Of a stretch of DNA of 38,698 bases, positions 1 through 9,600 are shown piece by piece. The notes under the pieces were generated by a model. It did no database searches and was not told the DNA's origin. It saw nothing but the letters and a program-made list of their open reading frames with translations. A program made the position numbers and the translations under genes. Source of the stretch: Methanoregula sp. UBA247 (GTDB taxonomy: Archaea > Halobacteriota > Methanomicrobia > Methanomicrobiales > Methanospirillaceae); NCBI GenBank assembly GCA_002495055.1, contig DADR01000007.1, positions 1 to 38,698 on the forward strand. Direction: 5' to 3'. How positions within the stretch are numbered: the first letter of the stretch is position 1; each line of letters opens with the position of its first letter.

Positions 1-1616
1 CCTCCATACCTGAAGGATTTATCGACTCGACCATCGAGGTCGTAATCAAAATACCAGTACCCGCTCGATGGACGGAAGATTCCAATTTGAGTCTCCGTAT
101 TTGTGACAGGGGCATTGGTCACCGTGATATAATTGTTCTTTATTTCACTATCGCTCCCACCGGTTCCGGTGACGGTGAGGGTTATCGTGAAGGTTCCTGC
201 TGATACATAGATATACGAGGGGTTCCGGGAAGTGCTGTCGATTATTCCATCATTGTTAAAATCCCATTGCCACGCTGTAATTCCCGTACCCGTCGATGCA
301 TCCGTGAACTTCACCGTAAGGGGCGCTGGTCCTGATGTGACATCGGTTAAAAAACCAGCAACTGGTGGAGAGGTTTGCGTACCTGCCGTTATGTAATCAG
401 TCTTTAATTCGCTATCGGAGCCTCCGCCGTTGGTGGCCGTAAGCCGGATATCATAGGTTCCGGCAGTGAAAGAACGTGACGGATTCCGGGCTCCGGATCC
501 GAACTCTGTCCAGCTTCCGGCATCAGCCCTGTACTCCCATTTCCACGAGGTCGGCGTGTTGGTGGACTGATCGGTGAACTGCACAAGAAGGGGAGCATTC
601 CCGGATTGCACATCAGATACAAATGCGGCAACCGGTGGAACTGGAGCCGCATTCACCGTAATGTAATTGGTCTTCAGTTCCACGTCACTGCCTGCAACGT
701 TTGTAACAGTCAGTTTGACAGAATAAGTACCTGCGAGAGTGTATGTATACGAGGGATTCCGGACTGTGGAATCAACAGTTCCATCGTTGTTGAAATCCCA
801 TGCATAGGAAAGAGGTGCTGTACCGGTTGACTGATCAGTGAACTGGACGGTGAAGGATGCTGTCCCGGTCTGGGAATTGGATGTGAAGGCTGCTGTTGGA
901 ACTACCGGAACGGGATCCTCGCTCATGATGCTAATATATCTCACATCATACTCGGAGATACCACCAGCAGATGGCCAGATTCCTGAGTAGTTATATCGGT
1001 ACTGCGGTGCCCAGACCTGGAGCATGTCGTTATTCCCAAACACATGGTATCCCCAGGGATTGGTTGAGGTATCGGCGAACATAATCAGACGCATACCTTT
1101 AAAGTAACTGGGGGGATATCCTGTTCCCTGATTCTCATATCCGCCATTACTTTCTTCACCATTATACCACGTGATGACCATCGGCCCCTGCCGGGAATTC
1201 GGCGTGTAAACGTACTCATAGGGGTAGGTGAGGGTCAGGCCATCGGCGGCTTTAATGCTGATCGCATCTCCCGTATGCGCCCCGCCAACGAGTCCGCAGA
1301 GGTCTTTTACATCCGTTCCTTTCACTGCACCCCAATCCCTGGATAGTACATTCTGGTATTCGCCCGGATCATAGGGATCGGAGTCATTGAAGGTCGGCCC
1401 CTGGTGGAAGTAGTGTGTAGTACCGTCACCCTTCACGGGCAGGTTTGCTTCCAGCCATGCGTAATTTTTCGTCGTCTGGTTCAGGACGGTTATCCCGTCG
1501 TTTGCATACTTCGTGATCGTCAGCTCGGTTGTCGCTGCCGTCACCGGGAGGATCAGGATCCCCCCGATCAAGAGATGCAAGGATAAAAAGAGAAACAGTA
1601 TATTTTTTTTGTTCAT
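1..1616 (-). CDS. Secreted surface protein: IVKY-type N-terminal domain, three PKD repeats, start of a VCBS-like repeat (3' end cut by window)
   Basis: The frame is open from the ATG at 1616 to the left edge, so the protein is at least 538 residues and its end is missing. Residues 1-26 are a signal peptide (lysines, then a leucine-rich core ending near VTAA). Residues 30-230 carry a domain shared with four other places in this window: ITKYANDG, GDGTTHYFHQGP, GAVKGTDVKDLCGLVGG, RQGPMVITWYNGEE, GMRLIMFADTSTNPWG and FGNNDM. Three PKD repeats follow; the middle one has an altered core with WKWEYRADAG instead of WDFNNDG. The last visible residues (IGIFRPSSGYWYFD, then VDKSFRYGG) resemble the VCBS/FG-GAP-like repeats seen in methanogen surface proteins. 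A GGTGA lies just before the start. The start is 48 bases after the end of the giant surface protein's frame, so co-transcription is likely. Function is unknown; cell-surface location is inferred from the signal peptide and PKD repeats. Confidence 0.85.
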   Translation of the reverse strand, partial: MNKKNILFLFLSLHLLIGGILILPVTAATTELTITKYANDGITVLNQTTKNYAWLEANLPVKGDGTTHYFHQGPTFNDSDPYDPGEYQNVLSRDWGAVKGTDVKDLCGLVGGAHTGDAISIKAADGLTLTYPYEYVYTPNSRQGPMVITWYNGEESNGGYENQGTGYPPSYFKGMRLIMFADTSTNPWGYHVFGNNDMLQVWAPQYRYNYSGIWPSAGGISEYDVRYISIMSEDPVPVVPTAAFTSNSQTGTASFTVQFTDQSTGTAPLSYAWDFNNDGTVDSTVRNPSYTYTLAGTYSVKLTVTNVAGSDVELKTNYITVNAAPVPPVAAFVSDVQSGNAPLLVQFTDQSTNTPTSWKWEYRADAGSWTEFGSGARNPSRSFTAGTYDIRLTATNGGGSDSELKTDYITAGTQTSPPVAGFLTDVTSGPAPLTVKFTDASTGTGITAWQWDFNNDGIIDSTSRNPSYIYVSAGTFTITLTVTGTGGSDSEIKNNYITVTNAPVTNTETQIGIFRPSSGYWYFDYDLDGRVDKSFRYG

Positions 1617-1664
1617 GTGATTTCACCAGATTCGATCTCAATTCACTAAAATTCATCAAAAAAA

Positions 1665-3686
1665 TTATTCGAGTAAAATGGTGATTGGTGGATTGTTTAC
1701 AATTTTTATGTAGCTTGTTTTCGTGAGTGCATCATAGTCTTTTGAATTGGATACCCTCAGGGTGACCGTATAAGACTGCTCATCTTTCAGGCTCCTGTAA
1801 GTATGAACCGGATTCTGCTGTCTGGAGCTCGTCCCGTCCCCAAAAGTCCAGTACCATGACGTCGGATGCTCCGTTGACTGATCAGTAAATTGAACTGCAA
1901 GAGGTGTTCTGCCAGAAGTAACATTGGCAATAAACCGAGCCTCAAGACTGGGTTCGGGCGTTACCGTTATGTAACTTGTTTTTGTATCGGTACCTTTCGC
2001 ATTGGTGACTTTCAGCGTGACGGTATAGGTCTGTGTCTTTTTGCCGGTCGTGTAGTACGTATGCACAACAGGATTCTTATTCATGGAGCTTGTCCCGTCC
2101 CCAAAGGACCAGTACCAGGAGGTCGGACTCCCCGTTGACTCATCAGTGAAGGTGACCCTGAGAGGTGATTGCCCGGATTGTACATCCGATGTGAAGTTTG
2201 CAGCCGGTTTTACCGGAACTGCTTTCACGATGATATATCCGGTCTTGACCTCAGCGTCAGTTCCACCAGGTCCGGTAACCACAAGTTTTACCGCGTAGAT
2301 TCCCGGGGAACTGTAGACATTTGTGGGACTCTTCAGAGTGCTGTCAACAGTTCCATCATTGTTGAAGTCCCAGGCATACGTTAACGGTCCTGTTCCGGTT
2401 GATTGATCCGTGAACCTGACGGTCAACGGTGCTGAACCTGTGTGCTTATCTGAGGTAAAAGAAGCAACCGGGGGAACCGGTGCCGGAGTTACGGTAATAT
2501 ACCTTGTTTTCGTGAGTGTATCGATACCTTTCGCATTGGTGACTTTCAGGGTAACGGTATAGGTCTGTGTCTTTTTGCCGGTCGTGTAGTACGTATGGAC
2601 CGGATTCTGCTTCGTCGAACTGGTTCCATCCCCAAACGTCCATAACCAGAAAGTCGGACTCCCCGTTGACTCATCAGTGAAGGTGACCTTTAGAGGTGAT
2701 TGCCCGGATTGTACATCCGACGTGAAGTTTGCAGCCGGTTTTACCGGGGCAGCTTTCACGATGATATATCCGGTCTTGACCTCAGCGTCAGTTCCACCGG
2801 GTCCGGTAACCACCAGTTTTACCGTGTAAGTTCCCATGGACCTGTAGGTATATGTGGGACTCTTCTGAGTACTATCTACAGTTCCATCGTTGTTGAAGTC
2901 CCAGGCATACGTCAACGGTCCGGTTCCGGTTGATTGATCCGTGAACCTGACGGTCAACGGTGCTGAACCTGTCTTCTTATCTGAGGTGAAAACAGCAACC
3001 GGAGCAACCGGTGTCGGAATCACCGTGATATACTGTTTTTTCGTAATTTCATCATTACCCCGTGAATTGGCTACTGTCAGCGAGACGGTATAGGTCTGTG
3101 TCTTTTTGCTGGTCGTGTAGTAGTGATGCACAGGATTCTGTTCCTTTGAGGTTGTACCATCCCCAAACGACCAGCGCCACGACGTCGGACTTCCTGTTGA
3201 GTGGTCCGTGAACTGTACTACAAGGGGAGACTTGCCTGACGTAACATTCGTGGTAAACGCAGCATCCGGCATAGGAGGCGGAGTCACCGTGATAAACCTT
3301 GTTTTTGTAATTTTGTTGGTACCTTTTACATTGGTTACTGTCAGCGAGACGGTATAGGTCTGTGTCTTTTTGCCGGTCGTGTAGTAGGTATGTACAGGAT
3401 TCTGTTTTGTCGAGCTTGTACCATCCCCAAACGACCAGTACCAGGAGGTTGGACTCCCCGTTGACTGATCAGTGAAGGTCACTGCCAGCGGCGATGTCCC
3501 GGTCTGGACATCAGAACTGAAGGCCGCGACCGGTGCAACCGGCGCTGCGGTTACCGTGATATACCCGGTCTTCACTTCGGAATCACTGCCACCCGCATTC
3601 GTAACGGTGAGGTTCACCGTGTAGGTGCCGGCAGTATCGTAGATATGGCTCGGGCTTTGCACGGTGGAATCGACTGATACCGTCAT
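1665..3686 (-). CDS. C-terminal PKD-repeat part of the giant surface protein, separated from it by a frameshift
   Basis: This frame encodes seven complete PKD repeats plus the second half of an eighth, whose first half lies in the reading frame of the upstream giant gene. It has no signal peptide and no convincing start signal. The listed start is simply the first ATG in the continuing frame after the shift. The PKD cores alternate between two kinds, WSFGDGTSS-like and WDFNNDGTVDST-like, and neighbouring copies are nearly identical in DNA. The frame ends in TAA with LLE as the last residues; no membrane anchor or sorting motif is visible. It is best read as the C-terminus of a protein of about 3,530 residues. 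It could instead be a separate non-secreted remnant if the frameshift is real in the genome. Confidence 0.75.
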   Translation of the reverse strand: MTVSVDSTVQSPSHIYDTAGTYTVNLTVTNAGGSDSEVKTGYITVTAAPVAPVAAFSSDVQTGTSPLAVTFTDQSTGSPTSWYWSFGDGTSSTKQNPVHTYYTTGKKTQTYTVSLTVTNVKGTNKITKTRFITVTPPPMPDAAFTTNVTSGKSPLVVQFTDHSTGSPTSWRWSFGDGTTSKEQNPVHHYYTTSKKTQTYTVSLTVANSRGNDEITKKQYITVIPTPVAPVAVFTSDKKTGSAPLTVRFTDQSTGTGPLTYAWDFNNDGTVDSTQKSPTYTYRSMGTYTVKLVVTGPGGTDAEVKTGYIIVKAAPVKPAANFTSDVQSGQSPLKVTFTDESTGSPTFWLWTFGDGTSSTKQNPVHTYYTTGKKTQTYTVTLKVTNAKGIDTLTKTRYITVTPAPVPPVASFTSDKHTGSAPLTVRFTDQSTGTGPLTYAWDFNNDGTVDSTLKSPTNVYSSPGIYAVKLVVTGPGGTDAEVKTGYIIVKAVPVKPAANFTSDVQSGQSPLRVTFTDESTGSPTSWYWSFGDGTSSMNKNPVVHTYYTTGKKTQTYTVTLKVTNAKGTDTKTSYITVTPEPSLEARFIANVTSGRTPLAVQFTDQSTEHPTSWYWTFGDGTSSRQQNPVHTYRSLKDEQSYTVTLRVSNSKDYDALTKTSYIKIVNNPPITILLE
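1975..3375 (-). repeat. Tandem 531-534-base supermodules encoding pairs of PKD repeats
   Basis: The string CGGTATAGGTCTGTGTC (plus strand) recurs at 2021, 2555, 3086 and 3350, giving steps of 534, 531 and 264 bases. Each large step holds two PKD repeats of different types (short FGDG type plus longer FNNDGTVDST type), and the last step is a single repeat. The stretch following 2167 is almost identical to that following 2699. Such near-identical in-frame DNA can expand, contract or convert by recombination, and it is also a place where assemblies go wrong. Confidence 0.85.
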
Positions 3687-6600
3687 TGGTGAAATCCCAT
3701 GCCCATGAGGTGGGGGTACCCGTCGATGCATCAGTGAACTTGACCGTCAGCGGCGATGTCCCGGTCTGAAGATCAGAGCTGAAGGCCGCGACCGGTGCAA
3801 CCGGCGCTGCGGTTACCGTGATATACGTGGTCTTCACTTCGGAATCACTGCCACCGGCGTTCGTAACGGTGAGGTTCACCGAATACGTCCCCGCTGCAGT
3901 GTAGATATAGGTCGGAGACTGTTCTGTGCTGTCTGTTATTCCATCGTTGGTGAAGTCCCAGGCATAGGTCAACTGTCCCATTCCTGTACTCTGGTCAGTG
4001 AAGTTGACCTTTAACGGTGCAGTACCGGTCAGGACATCTGAACTGAAGGCTGCAACTGGTGCTGAGGGTAGATTCTCCAACGTGATCATGGAGATATTAC
4101 CGACAAGTTGCTTGCCGCTCAATCCGGGACCTACGATCTTGAGAGGCCAATAATTCTTTCCACTTATTTGTTTCGGAAGAGGAGTTCCATTTAATGTGTC
4201 TGCGACGATCCAGGTGTCATTCCTTACAAGGATCTGGCTGGGGATTGTTGCAGCGAAATTCGGGGCAGAAACATTAACGGTATACCCGAGTGTGGCGAGA
4301 GCATCGCTGAATGTGGCGGGATCACTGTCATCGACACGAGCGAGGAGCCGCCAGAGTGCTATGCCCGACCAGGTGCCTTTCGCATCAGTATAGGTCAACC
4401 GGTTACTTTCTGCAAGGGACTCAAAGTTGGCCCGTGTCAGCTGCTCATTTCCCGCACCATTGAGTGTTATGCTCCATTCATCGATGATTGGTTCTGATGT
4501 ACCCGAGACATAACCGGCCTTAACTTCGCTATCACTGCCGGCGGCATTGGTCACCGTCAGGTTCACCGTGTAGGTTCCTGCAGTTGCATAGGTGTATGAC
4601 GGATTCTGGGTAGTATCATCCGTTATTCCATCATTGTCGAAGTCCCATGCATACGTTAATGGTCCTAATCCCGTTGACAGATCAGTAAAGTTGACCTTGA
4701 GCGGTACAGTACCGGTCTGGACATCTGAACTGAAGTTGGCGATGGGGACCAGGGGGAGATTTTTCACTAAACGGATTGAAGTGATGTTCTTCACCGCGCT
4801 GCTGCCAGTGGCATTTACCCCGGTCAGACGGAGCGGCCAGTTGCTGTCAGTTTCTGCAATATGTGAGCCGTTCAGTGAATTAGCTACGATGTAATTGCTG
4901 CTCCGGATAATCAGCGGGCTTTCGATAGTTGCATTATGACCGTCACCGGCTGTAATGATCACCTGGTAGCCAGTTGATGCAAGACTTTCGTTGAACGCAT
5001 TATTGGAGTGCTGGTCAGCATCATCGACGAATCCCGCAAAGAACCAGAGCGGCATGCCCTCCCAGGCATTCCCCTTGGAATCTGTGTAGGTTGCCTTGTG
5101 TTCGGAGCCGAACTGGCAGGCAAGCGCCTGTTCCAGGTACGTCTTGCTGATGTTGGTTTTTATACCGCCGATATCACTGCCGTCGAGCTCGAGCTGCCAG
5201 TCACTTTCCGGAGATGAATAGATCTTAATTTCGGTGATATATTTGGCTGATGTCCCCGCAGCGGACGGGTATTGAATATTGTCAGACCAGTAATAGTGCC
5301 AATACTTTTGATCCATTGCCTCGTGCATGTCCCATTGGCCGAAGACATGGTCCTCCGGTGTGAACATGAAGCGCATGCCATCGCCATACTGTGGGACATA
5401 CTGCCCGTCAGCATACCATGCAAGCACCGCATCACCCTGATGAGACTGGACGTAGGGGTTCGTGTAGATGTTCGAGTATCCCATTACAGTCTCGTAACCG
5501 TCGGATGCGACCAAGATGATATCCGTACCGGTTCCCATTCCCCCGACAAGCTCGACCAGATCTTTAACCTTTGTCCCCTTGATGGCATTGTCAATCTTGG
5601 GGGGGTTCATACCCTTGGTCTCGGTCGGGTCCCAGAGATCGGTTGGATCGAAGGTAACTCCCTGATACTGGTAATGGGTGACCCCATCACCAATGACCTG
5701 CAGGTTGTCCTCCATGTAGTGGTAATCGATCGTAGTCTCGTTGATTATGGTTGTGCCATCGCTACCATATTTCACGATGTGCAGTTTGGGGGCTTCTACC
5801 GGTGTCAGGAAATCGGTGAGCTGGATCTCCACGATGTTGCCCACACTGTTCCCTCCAGTCGCACCGCTGCCCACGAGCCTGAGCGGATAGGGGGGGTGAT
5901 CTCCAGCAGCAGGAAGTGAGGATCCGTTCATGGTATTCGCGACAATGAACGCATCAGTCTTCCCGATCTGCTGGCTTGTGAACTCCTTTGCGTACCCGTC
6001 ACCGGCTTTTACAATGACCGTGTATCCTGCAGTTGCTGCGGCATCATTGAAACCATTCGACCCATGGGGGATCTGGTCATCGACCCAGCCCATGAGCCGC
6101 CAGAGCGGGATACCGGTATAGACGTTCCCATTTGTATCGGTGTAGGTGGCGGGGTGGTGTAATGCCCAGTACTCGAACTCTCCCTGCGGGATTACATCGA
6201 TAATCTTACCATTCAGTGTCAGCTGCCAGTCTCCGGGCGGGTACTGGTCCGGTAAACCTTCAAGACTGATCTTCACGACATTCCCGATGCGCTGACTGCC
6301 GCTGGTTGTCGACGGACCTACAAGTCTGAGCGGGGCTGCTGAACCGGTCAGCGCAACGCCGTTCATCTTATGGGCCAGGAAGTACCCGTCATTGTGCGCA
6401 ACATCCGCACTGGCAAACGTTGCATTGAACCCGTCACCGGCAGAGACCCTGATGGTGTATCCCATTGTTGCCCGTGTATCGTTGAAAGTGTAATGGCTGG
6501 TTGTCTCGAAATCATCAACTACACCGGCAAGGTCCCAAAGAGAGACTCCCTCCCAGGTGTTTCCGCTGGTATCAGTCCAGGTTACATTATGATGACAGGC

Positions 6601-9600
6601 GATAGCCTCCTCAAAGTAGCTCTGGGTTATGACATCCGTTACATCTCCCTGAAGTGTGAGTGTCCATCCTGCTGGTGGTTGGGGGAGTCCGGTAAGTTCT
6701 ATCTTGGTAATGTTACCGACCTGCTGGCCTCCAAAGACTGCTGATCCCTTGAGATGGAGCGGCCAGCTGAGTTTACCACTGGTCAGGTTTATCGGGAGTG
6801 GCTCACCATTGAGCGTGTTTGCGACAATATACCCGTCATTCCTGGCGATATCTGCACTTGCCAGCGTTGTATTCCAGTTATCGCCGCTGGAAATCTTGAC
6901 GGAATAGCCCTGCGCAGCGATGCTGTCATTGAAGTTGAAATGGTCAGGACCGACATCCGGGTTGTCATCGATCATGCCGACTAACAACCAGAGTGGTACA
7001 CCACTCCAGACATTCCCGTCGAAATCGGTCCAGTTGACCTGGTGACCGGAAGACGGACAGGCCAGTCCCTGTTCGAAATAGGTTTTTGTCACTGTCTGGG
7101 TCTTCGCGCCATTGAGGACAATCGACCAGTCCGTGGGTGTGACACCGGTCGAGGCCACGGTCTTGACCGCAACGGATGCATTCGCCTTGACTGCTGCAAG
7201 GTTAGTTGCATCGGCAACGGTGCCGTTGACGTAGTAGAATTCTACCCGATCGCCATCACTGAGCTCGATGACATTCAGCGCATTGGGTTTGTTATTGTAT
7301 CCGTCCTTGTAAACGTCATTGACATAAGCATACCAGGATTTCCTGGGTGTCTTCTGGTAGAGATACGTACCTATGTTGTCCAGCAGCAACCCGGACGTCT
7401 CATAGTTCTTGTCCGTCACATCGTAGGTGAACCCGGCAGTACTGGCTGCAACATCAAGGGCGCCGAGCGGTGTTGTCCGGTTGACCGTGTAGATACCAGT
7501 CACATTGTTATACGCCTGTTTTGTGAATGTTTCACCGGGAGTGAGCGTAACGGTGCCGTTGAACAGCTCGGTTATGGCCGGCGTAGCACTCACTGAGATA
7601 TAGCCGGTCTTAACTTCAGAATCGCTTCCCTTTGCATTCGTGACCGTCAGGTTCACGGTGAAGGTACCTGCAGTTGCATAGGTATATGACGGGCTCTGGG
7701 TAGTGTTGTCTGTTATTCCATCGTTGTTGAAGTCCCATGCCCATGAAATGGGTGTACCGGTTGAAGTATCCGTGAACTGGACAGCAAGGGGCGCTGTTCC
7801 GGTGAGCGGTGTTGCCGTGAAGTTTGCGACCGGTGCTGCTGCCAGGTTCATGACAACGGTCTCAAAGACCGTTCCTGCCGGGTATAACGTTGTGATACTC
7901 TTGAGATCTGAGGAAACGTCCGCTACCCGGATAACCTGTGCGGTAGCAGTCCCTGCTGCCGGATCAACGGTCACTTTGGTATAGCCGATCATGTATTCAA
8001 GGCTGTTCAAGGATCCGGTATACCGTGGGGTTGCAAGGTTGTAGGACGGGCCTCCGCCGATACCGGCTACGAAGTAATTGGTGTCGTTGAAAAGGAACCG
8101 TTCGTACGCGTGGACATGCCCGTTGAAGATAGCAAGCACACCGTTATCATTGAAGTCGTCCTCCCATTCTTCTTTTAAGTTCGTCCATCCTCCGAAATGG
8201 TTGGATTCAGAGGTATAGAGCGGGTGGTGGAAAGAGACGAATTTAAACTCTTTTCCCGTCTGGAGATCATTTGCCAGCCAGGCGCTTTGTGTGGGAAATG
8301 CCGACCATGCCCAGTCGTTGCTGTCGAGCACTGCTACGTGACCGTCTCCGCAGTCAAACGAGTAATACTCGGGAACCCCGTAGTTCTGGTAGTAGTTAGG
8401 ATCGTTGTTGTCATGGTTGCCGAGCGCCGGGTAGACGGTGGTGTTGGCCATCATCATGCTGCCGGCGGCAAAGTACCGGTCCCAGTTGGCAAGGTCTGAA
8501 GCATCGTTCACGAGGTCCCCGGAGTTGAGCACGAATGCGACATCCGGTTCTTCTGCGATCCGGTCAGCGACGAGCTTGTGCCGCTCCAGCTGGCTGAAGG
8601 TGGGCAACTGGTCCTGTGTATCGCTGTAGACCACAAAGGTGAACGCACCGCTCGCCGGGAAGGTGGAGAAGTGGAGATCACCCGTAGCCTGCCCGTCATA
8701 GACGACCCGGTAGTGGTACAGGGTATCGGGTGTCAGGCCGGCAAGCGATACATGGTGAAGCTGGGTGCTCACGCTATCGGTTGCACTCTGGTCATACGCG
8801 GAGTTTGCCGTGTAGTAGGCGTCGGTTGCATACTCAACCGTTACGGCAGTTGTGATATTCATCTTCACGTTGACGACTGTGCCGGTTGTCGTGGTGCCGG
8901 TGAGATACGGGCCCCAGAGGAGTGCTGGTGTAACTGATGATGCATTGACCGTGATATAGTCCGTCTTCACTTCGCTGTCATTGCCACCCGCATTCGTCAC
9001 CGTGAGGTTCACGGTATAGTTACCAGCAGTCGTGAAGATGTGTGTCGCGTTCTGTGTGGTGTAATCAACCGAGCCGTCGTTGTTGATATCCCATGCCCAT
9101 GAGGTGGGTGTGCCTGTCGATGCATCGGTGAACTGGACGGTCAGCGGTGCATCACCTGCGGTCATGTCCGCGGAGAATGCAGCGTTCGGTGCCGCAGGTC
9201 CGCCTGCGGTGTAGGTAACTTCGAGATAGGGCCTTAAAGAGGTAGTTTCGTATTCTTTAGTCCAATATTTCGCGTATTGGGATGGATCTAATGATTCCAC
9301 GCTGTGTTTTAGCAACCATCCATTGTTAGGAGTGCCGGACATGAATGCCTGAACATCTGAACTTACGTCCCAACTCATCCAGGTTTTGGCAACAGTACCG
9401 GTATTAGCGCTGGCAGTTGGAATGCTCTCGAATGCGGGCAGTTTCGCCCAGCTTACCGTTGCTTCTGTCCAGGGGTCATTCACACGATGCATATCATGAA
9501 GCTGGTATTCACCTTTGAGTGAATCCATATAAAGATACAGATTGGCCGAATTAACCGTAGCACCCGGAGGAAGAGAGGAAAGGTCGAAATGAATGAGACC

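Noticed and set aside
1975..3375. CRISPR-like repeat array
   Set aside because: The periodicity is 264-534 bases, in frame with PKD repeats; there are no short repeats with unique spacers.
3674..3681. Programmed translational frameshift
   Set aside because: No slippery heptamer, homopolymer run or downstream pseudoknot was seen; a simple indel or assembly error explains the data better.
5272..5919. 215-residue plus-strand open frame inside the giant surface gene
   Set aside because: It lies antisense to perfect domain sequence on the minus strand, has no ribosome binding site, and its translation is low-complexity and without recognisable motifs.
7042..7596. 184-residue plus-strand open frame
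   Set aside because: It is an antisense shadow of the SUOX-like and DUF4430-like region; the minus strand frame carries the domain signal.
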